Assembly (NCBI GenBank): GCA_015345905.1
Contig: JADDTR010000011.1
Coordinates: forward strand, 186,001-250,000
Length of the DNA: 64,000 bases
Origin: Aotearoamyces nothofagi
Lineage: Eukaryota > Ascomycota > Leotiomycetes > Leotiales > Tympanidaceae
Reading direction: 5' to 3'
Shown: piece by piece, positions 21,157 through 32,572 of the stretch
How the letters are laid out: each line of letters opens with the position of its first letter
Numbering within the stretch: position 1 is the first letter of the stretch
Translations under genes and position numbers: made by a program
Notes under the pieces: model-generated
Told to the model about the DNA's origin: nothing
Databases searched by the model: none
What the model saw: the letters and a program-made list of their open reading frames with translations, nothing else

Positions 21157-21175
21157 AGGAATTGCTATTCCTATC

Positions 21176-21192
21176 TTTTTGCCTTTTTTTTT
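21176..21192 (+). terminator. RNA polymerase III terminator
   Basis: T5 starts nine bases after the tRNA, followed by T9 at 21184-21192; another T8 lies about 12 bases on. These are standard Pol III stops and support Pol III as the polymerase. Confidence 0.75.
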
Positions 21193-22338
21193 GTTTGATC
21201 ATTTTTTTTGGACATTATATTTTCTGTGTTTCTGTTAACCGAGATTCTAAGCGACCGAGGGTTCAAGGCATTCCACAGGCAAAACATAGGCAAAACTTTA
21301 GCGGTACAGTGATTCCCGTTAGCCGATCAGCTGGCTAGCCACGTGACAACAGGGACCAAAAATAAAAGAATTCAATGTTGCCAAAACCACAGGTCGGCTG
21401 ATCCAGAAAGTTGCCACTTTTTTCTTTACAGAGCTACACAGTCACGCGGCCGTCAAAGGGACGCAGCAATCCCGAGAGCCGGCCTGGACTTCGGGAATGG
21501 ATAGATTCCCAATGCAGTAACCCTAACCACCGACCATCTCTACAGAGGAGTGAACTCTGAAGAGTCGGCGGTAGCCGAGGTTTAGCCGTTAACGGCGTCG
21601 GTGACGGGGTCAGTCAGGTGTACGGTCGCCGGCCGTGCCACCAGCCGCCCGCCGCCAGGAATGAATGACCACGAACCCGCGGAGGAGCACACCGAGTGTC
21701 ATGCTTCTCGTGAGATGGCAAGAGATAGATCAATGCTTCAGCAATGCTTCGGCAGGCAGAGAACCGGCATATTCTGTATACTAGAGTTGCCTCTTCTAAA
21801 ACACACGCAGAGCTGTAGTACTGCGTGCGCTCCTATCAGTTATCAGCGACGAGAACACCGGCCGGGAGCCCTCTGCGATTAGCCCCGCGTGCCCCGACAG
21901 CTCCAAAACAACAAGGCCATCTAATCCATATCATCATCATGTAGATTCTGTCCCGGCACTGGCCTCTCCCGCTCCCAAAACAACGACGTCTGCTCCATGT
22001 CCGCACCTGTAGAGTCTACCCCGGATTCTCATTGTAGAAATAAATATACAGAAAGCAATCTATTCCTGTTGTGCACTTATCTTGGCGCGAGGCGGACGCC
22101 TCCTGCCCTGATCCGGCCGGCAGTGCTCCGTAGAGGGTGCACACCGTGGCTAGCATCCCAAGGCACTATCGTGACAAGTAGCATGTCGTTGGCCCGGCCC
22201 GTGACCGGATAAATCGACGTAGCCCTCATAAAAATTGAAACTCTTCACCGGTCACCACCAAGTGCCATCGATCTCTCTATTCTTCCATGATTTCCTCCTC
22301 CCGTCAATCAACCTCCTGTGGCCTTGTTGGATAAAGCC
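21193..22338. other. Intergenic between tRNA and sugar transporter
   Basis: About 1.1 kb containing the transporter promoter. A CACGTG site lies near 21340. Frames in 21600-21880 have no recognisable domain. No repeat was found. Confidence 0.5.
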
Positions 22339-24096
22339 ATGCTCTATCACGTTCCAAGCCCTCCGAAATATGTCCAGGCTTCGATCCTTGCCTCCCTCGG
22401 GGGCCTGTTGTTTGGGTAAATCCTCGTGCTTCTCGTCATGTTTTGATAGACGTTGATACCATCACAGTCTCGATACTGGCACGATAGGACCGGTAACAGT
22501 AATGGCAGAGTTTATCAAGACGTTCGGCTCGTTCTCGTCTACCGCGCATGGCGCTGTTGTCTCATCCATTCTGATTCCTGCTGCGATTGCTTCCTTCTTT
22601 GGGGGACCTCTTGCAGACAGGGTTGGCCGAGTCAGAGCTGTTGCCCTTGGTGGCTTTATCTTTGGAATTGGTGCTGCCCTTGAAGGTGGGGCTGTGCATC
22701 TTGCAATGTTCATCATTGGACGGATTGTCGCAGGCATTGGTGAAGGCTTGTTCCTCAGTACTCTTGTTGTGTAAGCCTATTGAGTTTGTTCAAAATAACC
22801 TCGCTGACAGACATAGCTATATATGCGAAATTTCCCCACCTATATACCGTGGTAGACTTGCTTCCACGCCCCAGCTTGTCATTACTCTAGGCTTATGCGG
22901 CGGATATTTCATTTGCTATGGAACTGTAAACATCTCATCTTCCCTCTCGTGGAGGTTGCCATTTATACTGCAGGTCCTGGTAGCCATTCTCTTCTCAGCC
23001 TCAACGTTGATGTTTTTACCCCATTCTCCTCGATGGTTAACGGCTATGGGACGTAAGGATGAAGCAGCCGAGCTTTGGGACAGGCTTGGTGTACCGCTGG
23101 ACGAAAGAGAGAAAGAAGAGGAATCCGAACTTGCTTTGGTCATTACCTCAAGTAATATTACTGGTCCAGGCGCTACCGTACCCAAGAATGGTGGTGCCCA
23201 TGAATTGTTGAAAGTATTTGAGAAAGATGTCAGGACGCGCACGGCTTTGGGGGTCTTTCTGATGGGAATGCAACAGCTCAGTGGTATTGATGGTGTACTC
23301 TACGTACGTATCGCCATGAGGAGAATTTATCTATCCACTAACTAATCGTCACAGTACGCACCATTATTGTTCCAACAAGCTGGTTTCGCGTCATCCGAAG
23401 CATCATTTCTTGCTTCCGGAATCTCTGCCATTTTGATCTTCGCTTCCACGATACCCGCATTTCTTCTGGCTGATCACTGGGGCCGCCGGACATCTACACT
23501 CTTTGGTGGTTTTGCACTGGTTGCTTGTATGGTTATTATCGGCGCCATGTATGCTTCTAATAGTGTTCACGGCACATATGGTGCTGGAAAATGGGTCGTC
23601 ATCGTGATGCTCTACGTATTTGCCGTTGTTTACAGCATCTCATGGGCTGTTGGGATCAAGGTCTACGCCAGCGAAGTTCAGCCAGCTCGCACGAGAGCTG
23701 CGGCAACTAGCCTAGCGCAGAGTTCAAATTGGGTAGGCTTTTTCTCGTGCAGAGTTTCGCTTCTTAACTAATAGTGTTATGCAGATCGTAAATTTTGGTG
23801 TTGCCTTCATAACACCGATTTTCCTTGACAAGTCGACCTTTGGAATCTACTTTCTGTTCGCAGCAGCTACTCTGATGACAGCTATTGTCTGCTTAGTAGC
23901 GATGCCAGAGACAAAGGGCAAAACGCTGGAAGACATTGACGATGCCTTCCGGAAAACTAAAAGCCGTGGCCTCACCTCGGGGATGTCTCTTAACCCTACC
24001 CGGCTAATCCGTCGATCGAATAGATCTGTGGATAAGAAAGGATCTAATAACAAGGAAAGGGAGCATACCCAGCCAATAGCTGAGACCTTGGTTTGA
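22339..24096 (+). CDS. Sugar porter, major facilitator superfamily
   Basis: Twelve-span proton/sugar symporter or facilitator of the plasma membrane. Five exons: 22339-22415, 22468-22770, 22817-23303, 23355-23732, 23785-24096; all junctions are in frame, giving 518 residues. Signatures in order: GLLFGLDTGTIGPV in TM1 (split by intron 1), PLADRVGRVRA loop 2-3, ISPPIYRGRLAS, LPHSPRWLTAMGR, QQLSGIDGVLYYAPLLF across intron 3, ADHWGRRTS, and MPETKGKTLEDID after TM12. The PHSPRWL instead of PESPRWL is a minor deviation. Substrate (hexose, quinate or other) is not decided. The start lacks a long cytosolic N-terminus, as in many members. It converges on the FAD oxidoreductase. Confidence 0.9.
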
Positions 24097-25118
24097 GATC
24101 TATACAGACATGAGTATGAGCATGGTAATAACACGGTGCAAGGGGTATAGACTGGTCCGGTCGAGTCGGCGGCACGGGAGGTACATCACGGGAAGGTTTT
24201 AGACGGAGTTTCCAAGAAGGTTTTCGGAGTTAAAAATACAGGCACTACTTATAGATATACAAGTAGAATTAGAAATAATAACTTGAAATAATGTTTCTAG
24301 AAGGATATGGCATCCATCCATCTCCCTCCTCAACTACACAACCCTCAAGTCCGGTACTAGATATCCTAACGCCAGCATTAGTTCCAGCATACTGGACGGG
24401 TACTATCGACTTCGACACCGCTCATACGAGTCACTGCCGTTCTGGAAGTGCCAAAGGCTCGCCCCGACCCAAGACTGAATCGTCATTGCGCTGGAAACTA
24501 CCAGCTGTACCAAGTACCAGTCTTCTCGCAACTTTCGAAATTTTGATTTTCCGAATTAAGACCTCGGGGACGGCTTATCGTAGCAGATCCGTTGAAGAGA
24601 ATACACCGCTGGAGAGCTCTAGAGCGGGAGGAGTGCGTGGCTACAAGGTCAGCATCGTGTTTTGTGAGATTTACCACTGATTTACGTAGCGGCGTTTGGT
24701 GGATAGAGGTACTTGAGGATAGGCTGAGGCGCCTCTATAAGACCTTAGAGACTGTGGGGAGACTGAGCAAGAAGCTGTTCTTGTTTCTACTGCGTCACTC
24801 ATACGGCTGGAAGGCTAGAAGACTTCTTAGGGCTGACTGATTAGTCTGGCAGTGAGAGATCCGAAGAAGGGTAGGAGGGCTGTGGAGAGAAGAGTGCAAC
24901 GACAAGAACCATACTTTTCAACTTTGATACTAAGTAAACCAATTTTAAATGTAGGTGAGGATCAGCTTACCACCATCTTCACCATTTCTTGCCATACCTC
25001 CAGAATCAATAGCCCGCCAGCCTCTCCCGGACCTCCCCGACCATAAGATAGTAAGACGCGGGATAATATCCAGGATAATACCCATATCCGACGAAACCCA
25101 AAGAATTCCTCCATCAAA
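24097..25118. other. Convergent spacer, nothing recognised
   Basis: About 1 kb between two stop codons. An open frame at 24291-24680 (129 codons) shows no domain and unconvincing composition; I do not call it. Confidence 0.5.
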
Positions 25119-26549
25119 TTAAAGCACCAATCTCGGATCCAGACTATCAATCCTGGCACTCTTCGCCTTCCCATCAAAAACAAACTCACTAATTAGCTTC
25201 CCCGTGGCACAGGAGTTCTGAATGCCCCAGCACGTATGTCCTGTAGCGAGGAGTAAACCCTTAATACCCGTCGGACCAATAAGCGGGCCACTACCACCAG
25301 AGATGGAGGGAAGATAACAGGCTTGCTTTACCAGGACTTCACCATTGCGCATCTCATCGCTGATGGAACCGACGTAATCAATGATGTCCTGGCAGCGGCT
25401 TTCATCGCACTGTACAAGATCACTGTTCTTTGGAAGAGGGACCAAGGTGTCGCCTTCGCCTAAATAGGACATATTAGCCCTGAGGCTGATTTGGGATGGA
25501 TGCGACCTACCACAAGCATAAACTTCACCATTGGGCCGAGCATACATCTCTGGCGAAACCTTCTTTCCGTGTCTCCGCCAGTTCTTCTCAGCCCCATCAG
25601 TCCGGCCAAAATTAACTGGAAGCTCGATTTCTGAAAAGACGGCATAGGGGGTGACATCGGCCTTGATGACCACTGAATGAGCCCTCACGGCATCGATAGG
25701 AGCCTCAGGAAAGACGTGGCTCGTCCACGGGCCAGCAGATACCACTACATCAGTGGCAGGTATCGTGTGTATTCTCCTAGACTCCTTCTCCTCATATGTC
25801 ACAGACTTTACCACATCGCCCGTATAATCAATAGCCGTGACAGCGCCGAACTGGATTTTGGCTCCCTTCTCCTCCGCCAGCTCAGCCATTGAAGTCGTGA
25901 ACTGGAACGGATGAACCTGTGCAGTTGTACTTGGATCGCCCATCTCATAATACCCACTTATGGTTTCTGGTACAAACCAGCCGAGGTCTTGGGGTACTCC
26001 AGCCGCGCTCGATTTGCCCACGGCTTTCTCTCCGAGCTTTGGAAGTTTCGACCATTCTTCCTTCGTACCTTGAGAAGCGCCAGGCCCAGTATTGGCCAAT
26101 GGCCGGCCCTTCGCACTCAACGAGCCGCAGTGAAGTCTTCGGTATCCCCATCGTTTCGCGCCGTCATGTTCCGCGGCGAGTTCGGCATGTAGCTGGTAGG
26201 AGAGTGGGACGATGTTGGCGGGGTAGGCCCAGAGAGCAAGTAACCCGCCCGCCTTGCCAGAGGCACCTGATGCGATGTGCGTAGCCTCGAGGATTATAAT
26301 TCTATGCAGTGCTGGGTTATAAGACGGATGGCGTGTTAGAAAATAGGCACTGTACTCGTTGATTAGTACCGATCAGTAGCTATTATGAGAGGTGCAGCAT
26401 GAAACGTACCTGGTACACCCGATAATACCTCCCCCTGCAAAGTTATCAATCAGTACGGAACACGAGCAATACGAACTCATCTATCAAACCATGTTGCTGC
26501 CAGACGTACCTATTATCACAATATTGCGCCTTCCTTCTTCAGTCGCCAT
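25119..26549 (-). CDS. FAD-dependent oxidoreductase, DAO family (TDA3-like)
   Basis: Flavoprotein of the D-amino-acid/sarcosine-oxidase fold. Exons 26549-26510 (40 nt), 26434-26410 (25 nt) and 26349-25119 give 431 residues. The dinucleotide-binding motif is assembled over the tiny exons: NIVIIGGGIIGC then TSAYFL, followed by a long insertion and ILEATHIASGASGKAGG. Later segments: QVHPFQFTTSMAELAEE, VVVSAGPWTS, and the C-terminal LLLATGHTCWGIQNS, which closes the FAD site. Overall order resembles yeast Tda3, a cytosolic or endosomal oxidoreductase; substrate is unknown. Start chosen because only this ATG leads into the Rossmann strand. Divergent from the peroxidase gene over 256 bp. Confidence 0.85.
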
Positions 26550-26805
26550 GATCCCTCACAATATAGCATGTATGTTCAGTGAAGTCGGCGGCCCGCTAGA
26601 TCGCGATAAGGACGATATCGAGATAGGAATGTCGGGACCCGGAAGCGTCCAGTGCCGAGGCATGACTGGGGAATGACGCATTTTCCTGAGGCTTTTGGAC
26701 AGATGAGGCAAGACGCACCGCAACCACGGAGAATGCATTTAGTGATTTATAAGTTGGCCCCGTAGAACTTCGGGTCTGGCCCAACCTTGTTCATAATCAA
26801 ATCGA
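26550..26805. promoter_or_regulatory. Shared divergent promoter oxidoreductase / peroxidase
   Basis: Two redox genes start 256 bp apart on opposite strands. I see no clear TATA box or Yap1 site; common redox control is only an inference from neighbourhood. Confidence 0.35.
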
Positions 26806-27538
26806 ATGCAAGCTTCACGACGTCTCTGTCAAGCAACACTTAAACACCAGAGCCTGCCCGTTATTATAGCGGCTGCCGTCAAGTCCACCAGACCTTTGTG
26901 TAACGTTTCGACTCGTACGCATTCCACAGTTCGTCCTCAGCAACAGCGAAGAAATATGGCTTCCGCGACTAGCTTCTATGACTTCAAGCCGCTCGATAGT
27001 AAGTCTGACCACATGCCGAGCTCCTGGATGATGCGCGGTAGCTTACAAGCTATGCACAGAGAAGGGCCAGCCAAAGCCATTGTCGGACTACAAGGGCAAG
27101 GTCGTCCTCGTAGTCAACACGGCGTCCAAGTGCGGCTTCACTCCCCAATACGAGGGACTCGAGAAGCTGTACAAGGCCGTATCTGCGAAACACCCGGGCG
27201 AGTTTGAGATCCTCGGCTTCCCGTGCAACCAGTTCGGCGGCCAGGAGCCCGGGACTGACGACGACATCCAGAACTTCTGCCAGGTCAACTACGGCGTCTC
27301 GTTCACCATCTTCGGCAAGACGGAGGTCAATGGCGATCATGCGGAGCCCTTGTTTGAGTGGTTGAAGGCCGAGAAGCCAGGCCTGCTGGGCCTGAAGAGG
27401 GTCAAGTGGAACTTTGAGAAGTTCTTGATTGGGAAGGATGGGAAGGTCAAGGATAGATGGGCCAGTACCAAGAAGCCCGAAGAGTTGGAGGCTGTTATTG
27501 AGGCTGAGATTAAGAAGGCCGTGCCGTCCGAGCTGTAA
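26806..27538 (+). CDS. Glutathione peroxidase-like thiol peroxidase
   Basis: Reduces hydroperoxides, in fungi usually with thioredoxin, and can relay peroxide signals (Hyr1/Gpx3 family). Exons 26806-26998 and 27060-27538 (GTAAGT/ACAG) give 223 residues. Peroxidatic Cys89 lies in NTASKCGFTPQY; the Gln of GFPCNQFGGQEPG and the Trp of VKWNFEKFLI complete the catalytic set. The resolving Cys is in QNFCQVNYG. It is Cys, not selenocysteine. The long start adds about 50 basic residues that look like a mitochondrial presequence; a second ATG at 26956 (MASATSFYDF) would give the cytosolic form, so dual targeting is possible. Converges on the Nop16 gene. Confidence 0.93.
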
Positions 27539-27752
27539 TAATGGGAAGGAAATGGGGTGTTTGATACCAAAGTTCCTCTAGGTTGATGATAGTCAGATTA
27601 GAAGCTGCTGCAGTAATATGTTTTCAGAAATGGTCCTTTTAGCCCCTTTTAAAACCCAGCAGTGAATTCAAGCCGACCTAAGCTATTCATGCACATGATT
27701 TCTATCAGAGACACTATGTCCAACTCCACAAACGCCATTTGATATCTAGCCC

Positions 27753-28480
27753 TCAAGCTTCGTCCATTACTCCTTCATTCTCAGCCTTCCATTTATTTAT
27801 CCGCCTTGTGATATCTGGCTCAGTCTGCTGCATGGGATTCAATTTCCTATCCCTCGCCATTTTCTTGGTGTCTTCGCCGTACTTCTTCACTAATCGCTCA
27901 ATCCACTCTTGCTCCCTTTGGCTCTGTTTCCGTACTCGCTTCTCTGGCACCATCAGTGCCTGCTCCTCGAGTTCTTTTATGATCGCATTCTGCTCAACCA
28001 CTTCTCCATCGAAGCCCTCAAACTCATCATCCATCTCGTCATCCTCGTCGTCCGTTAGGAGTTGATCGTTCAGAGGATTCGGCTTGCTTTTGCCGGAATG
28101 GATAACTCGCAGAACCTTGCCAGTCTGTGGGTCTCGCTCTACGCGTGCCTCGGTAGGCTTGATGACGGTTGGGATAACCGATGTGATTGCAAGCTTCTGT
28201 GCAGTGGAGGACTTGGAATGGCCTTTTTCTATACCGCCTGTTGCCGAGTTCAACTTGGACGCAAGCCCAAGTCTGCGATAGTTCTGAGAGAGTGTCTCGG
28301 CAGAGTTCCTGTGCATACATTGTCAGGCGGGGTTGAGTATCAAAGAGGAAGGTAATGCGGGACATACCAGTTTGCTGCGATGATGGAATTTCCTAATGGG
28401 TTGACACGTTTGCTTTTGGGCTTTACCTTGATCTTCGGGATCGAAGATCTGTTCTTCTTCTTCTGTAATTCACGGCCCAT
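27753..28480 (-). CDS. NOP16: Ribosome biogenesis protein Nop16
   Basis: Nucleolar factor for assembly of the 60S pre-ribosome. Exons 28480-28368 and 28308-27753 (GTATGT/ACAG) give 222 residues. The N-terminus is highly basic (MGRELQKKKNRSS, then KVKPKSKRVNPLGN). Joining the exons creates ANWNSAETLSQNYRRLGL, the family's most conserved segment. An acidic patch (LTDDEDDEMDDEFEGFDGE) and the C-terminal KKYGEDTKKMARDRKLNPMQ, which is also diagnostic, follow. Length fits the family. Upstream begins the large gene desert. Confidence 0.93.
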
Positions 28481-29541
28481 GGTGAAAAAGTCGTGGAGGC
28501 TGTTCGGAACAAAGATTTGTAGTGGACTGGCTGGGTCCTCCAAAATCCCAAATAATTCTCGAAAACCCAATCGACATTTTCGACGTGATGTTTGCACGGA
28601 CTCTGAAATGTCTTGGCGTGTTTGTTTTGAGATCAATGCTATCGTCACGTGCCTCGGCGGCTTATCTAAAATCTGGAGTCAGATTCCAGGATTGGATGCA
28701 TCTTTGATTCAGGATGACCCTGGCTCGACTCTCAGGCAAGCCAAGGGTGACATGAGATCTAAAAAATCCCCCACCATGCACAAGGATGGCCAGCCGTGGC
28801 GCCTCGCATTTTCCTGTGTATGCCGCGGGCCGCTTAGGTGCCGGCCTGCTAAGGAGCACAAGCATCTGCCAGAAGTGCTGACGGATATACTGTAGTAGCA
28901 GGGCAATCTAGCGCTGTTGCTCGTTTACAGCTCGGTACGAATGCTGCCTTCGTGGTGTGGCCTTGCAAGCCATTTGATGGGAATCGAGACGGTGGCGTCA
29001 TCGAGTTGCTACAGCAGGTGCTGCTACAGGTGCTACGACCACAGCACCGCGACTGTATAACCACTATAACCACCACGTAAGACGGTGTACTTACTGCGTA
29101 TACCGACTGCACTATGCGATGCACCATTACAGTTGCAGGATATACACGCCGTGTTTCCGTGTGATCCAAACGTTGCTCAATCACATGCCGTGCGAGTATC
29201 CGACTGTATAAGAGCATTCGCGCCACGGATCTTCGCCTGGATATGGAGGCCATAGCCGAATGAAGGATCCTGTAAAGGTCATACAGTAAGGAATATCATC
29301 AACTCTAATTCGCGTGAGGTAGGTAAGAATGATATGGTGCACAGCCATCGAAGATGCCGGCTCTTTTTCACCGGTAGATTCTCCAGCTATACTCTTTCTA
29401 AGTACAGTAAAAAGCATAGAGTAGGTGCGGGAGGACGTCAGGACCAGAGGTCGCGAGTCGCCAGACACGCTTCGGATGACACCTGGGACGGGCCATGGCA
29501 TGTTTGCGGTGCATCTCTCTCGCCGAGTGGCTACGGGATGA

Positions 29542-29588
29542 TGTGAGGTGTGAGGTGTGAGGTGTGAGGTGTGAGGTGTGAGGTGTGA
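29542..29588. repeat. TGTGAGG heptamer array, 6.7 copies
   Basis: Six perfect copies of TGTGAGG and a partial seventh. The 7-bp unit shifts the frame each time, so it is not coding. Confidence 0.95.
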
Positions 29589-31128
29589 TATGCGCTGCTC
29601 CATATCTCGATTCCTCATTCCCCGGCCACCGTGGCTGTCGACAGCACAGAATACAGAGCTCCTTCGCACGCTTTCCAAGCTGGGAGGGATCATGGAACTG
29701 CGGGAACGTCATTTCGGCATGTGACAGTGACGGATCCACAGGGCCAATCACCTCATCATTCCTCCGGCATGAGCTAGGGAGTCTCGGACTCCTACAGGAC
29801 TGTGCAGTACAGTCTGTAACAGCACAGTACTGTACAGCACCTCCCTCCCCTCCACCCTAAATCCTTAATGAAGGACGCCATGGGCAGTGGGTTGAGGTCC
29901 TTGAGGACATTACAGTACCATGTACGGAGGCCTTCCTTGCGCACCGGGTACCCACTCTATTGCATAGAACTATGCTTCGAAGGTGCGTCGAATGTTCGAA
30001 AGGCGGGGCTTGTTCTCCCGCGCGCGTGCCGTTGATAGAGCCAGGAACGTCTTCCCGTGAGCGGCTTCGTATACCATTTTTAAGTATCTACGTATGCTCT
30101 ATAGCACAGCATTCCATTATTGCCGGCCGCATGGCTTGCTCTGTTCGGTTTTCTACCCACAAAATTTCCCGCATGGACACGGACCTTTTAAACAAACGAG
30201 ACATCCAAGACACGGGAGCACAGTATCGGCTACTGTATTCCCGGATACGTTCCCCTACGGGCCATGCCTTAGGTGCATAGTATTCTGCAGAAGATGGGCG
30301 CAGATGGGCATCCATGGAGCATGCTGGATCACGGGCTCCGGTAGAGAGCAACCCGCGCTCTATACAGCAATGATATTTCAAGACATCCCCACACACAGTA
30401 TTGTAAAGTATAATGTATGTAGTATGGTATATGTTTCAGTAAGGCATGCACAACTTGCGAAACTAGGTATATACTGTAGATATCATTGATATGTATCCGA
30501 GATCTGTTTCCTGTGCAGCGTGCTCTCCACCCGAGTCACGAAGGCACACTAGTTTCGTCCCGTCGTCGTATTCTCGCAGCCGCACGGCGCTTCTTCGCAC
30601 AGAAAAAAACTGGCTAAGAAGAATTAAGGCAGTCACGCCGCTTGAATGTTCTGCGAGGTCTCCTGGGCTCGAGGATGAGGACGAGGACCAAGGCGAGAGG
30701 TATCCGAGTCATGTCGCTTCCCCGAGTCCCCAGGTGCTCGTGTAGCGTGTACGTACGTGCGCAGCTGGTGATATGGAAGAGTCGGTCAGTTCAGTAGTGG
30801 GCGGGGTGCGAATAATGTTACGTACTCGAGGCTCGAGATACGTCCCAAGTCCCGTCGACCTCCAGGGATCAGCAATACAGTAGGCTCTGCATGGATGCAC
30901 AGGCACTTCCGTAGATACTAGACTGCACAGACATCCTCGGATATGTGCTGTATTTGTGAAGGGTGAAAGCTTAAAGGGTGCCGCGGCAGCTGCAGCCCAT
31001 GAGCGAGTACCTCTTGCCAGCGAAAGATCAGTGCTTATTGCTGGCAGGCTGGCAGCATTCGGAGGACTGTAGATGGGTGTGCGTATCCGCAGGTGGCTAG
31101 CAGTGGTTAGCATGGTATACGTACCAGT

Positions 31129-31148
31129 ATGTACTTAATTAAGTACAT
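31129..31148. repeat. 20-bp perfect palindrome
   Basis: ATGTACTTAATTAAGTACAT reads identically on both strands. A 9-bp direct repeat (CATGGCTGG type, about 31146-31170) follows at once. Confidence 0.9.
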
Positions 31149-31812
31149 GGCTGGCATGGCTGGCATAGCTGAAGGTACTACAGCCTACAGAGAGTACTGG
31201 GCCGTTATAGCACTGTGCTGTATGCATGGGCATGGGTGCCTTCAGCTATGAGCTATAGGGTGGATTATCTCGGCGGGGAGGGTGAGATGGCACGGATGGC
31301 CGGTGCAGTGAAGCTGGTAGGTGCTGTACTGGACTGTAGCTGGCAGATTCGAGATCCCTTCGCTCAAGCCTCGGCACCTACCTTGCCTTGGGCAGCTGAG
31401 CAGTACCTTGGACCGCAGTACAGGGTGAAGCTGCTTACCGCCCACGCCGTCCCAACTCCTTCTCTTGCTTCTTTGTGGCTGGTCGAAGGCATGTCGAAGA
31501 CACCTGGAAGGCTTCCATGCATCTGCCACTGCGGCTTCTCGGGCTCGTGCAGGCCAGTGGCTGTCGCGCCGCGATGTTGCGCTGCCAGAGGGTGAGTATG
31601 CGAGTGAGGGTGTGGGTGTGTGGGTGTGCGGGTGTGGGAGTGCTGCACCACAGCATCCTGCATCCTCTGCTGTGGCATGCGTCCGTTGTGCGTCCGTTGT
31701 GCATCTGTTGTGCATTGGCTGTGCATCCATCTGTTGTGCATCCCCGTCTCGCCGTGCAGCGCGCAGCGGCCGCCAGCGCCGGCTCGCCCTGCTGTCTTCC
31801 ATCCGCCGTCGG

Positions 31813-31847
31813 CCGTCTGCCGTCTGCCGTCTGCCGTCTGCCGTCTG
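31813..31847. repeat. CCGTCTG heptamer array, 5 copies
   Basis: Five perfect copies, flanked by degenerate ones (CCGTCGG before, CCGTATG after). Confidence 0.95.
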
Positions 31848-32530
31848 CCGTATGCCTGATTCGCTGGGGAGTGGCTCGCCCCCAGGGTGCGGAGGACAGC
31901 AGTAAATGAGACCACGGACAGCCTTCTCAGTTGAGCCAAAGGGGCGGCGGATGTGAGAAAGTGCAGCTCCTGCTATACTGCACTGTGCGGTACTGTACCT
32001 TCCGTCCTGTACTTCTCGAGATGTCGCCCAGGCTAACAAGCATTTTGGCTGGCGGGGGCCTTTCAGGGGGCCAAGCGTGAGGGCTGGGCAAACGGCGCGA
32101 ACTACAGTGCTACAACATATTGTATCTCACGACCTCGAAAGAAGCGGCAGTAGTGCTGTACAGTAGTCTGCACCTTAGAGTCCGAGCCTTGGGTACCTTG
32201 GTCAGTACGGAGTAGATGAGGACATCACCAAGGCAAAGCGACGGTACTCCGTACGGATACGGAGTTCGCAGGACACGCGCTTCGGCGAAGACTGGCGGTA
32301 GACCAGTGTAGTGTGTCTGTGTAGTCGCAATTGCCTCGGGGGCCCTGCTCTGGCGCCGCGTGCAGCATATCGAGCAAGGCCAACTTCTTTCTTCACTGCC
32401 GACCTTGCAGGCTTGCAGCAGGTCTCTGGAGAACGACTCGACAGTACTTAGAGAGACGGGGTTCTATGAAGCAGGATGCTCGGGAGGGGAGGCATCAGAG
32501 CTTCGGAATCAAGAAGCGGGCAAGTGGCAG

Positions 32531-32572
32531 TCGCAGGTCGCAGGTCGCAGGTCGCAGGTCGCAGGTCGCAGG
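32531..32572. repeat. TCGCAGG heptamer array, 6 copies
   Basis: Six perfect copies of the 7-mer; a hexamer CCCCAT array (about four copies) follows at 32628-32652. Confidence 0.95.

Larger units (their letters stand above)
21029..21167 (+). tRNA. Initiator tRNA-Met (CAT), interrupted in the D-stem
   Basis: Exons 21029-21051 and 21119-21167 join to a perfect 72-nt cloverleaf without encoded CCA: acceptor AGCAATT/AATTGCT, D-stem GCGC/GCGC, anticodon stem CCGGG/CCCGG with loop CTCATAA, T-stem CCTGG/CCAGG with loop ATCGAAA, discriminator A. All eukaryotic initiator marks are present: A1:U72, three G:C pairs ending the anticodon stem, A54 and A60. The anticodon loop holds no intron. Instead 67 nt split the 3' strand of the D-stem between nucleotides 24 and 25 (or the equivalent one-base shift). 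Removing them regenerates GAAGCGCGCCGGG as in known fungal initiators. The acceptor stem differs from the usual AGCTGCG type, but both strands changed together, arguing for selection on function. Pol III T-runs follow. Confidence 0.88.

Noticed and set aside
21241-21280. A second tRNA-like B box (GGTTCAAGGC) after the initiator tRNA
   Set aside because: It lacks the final CC of a B box, and no cloverleaf can be formed around it.
24291-24680. A 129-codon frame between the transporter and the FAD oxidoreductase
   Set aside because: No recognisable domain, and its composition resembles that of non-coding spacer.
28380-28895. A 171-codon plus-strand frame over the start of Nop16
   Set aside because: It is antisense to the confident Nop16 first exon, and its translation has no family features.
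31242-32039. A 265-codon minus-strand frame in the desert
   Set aside because: It runs through the CCGTCTG array, which yields TADGRRQ-type repeats, and is G/C-driven low complexity with no domain.
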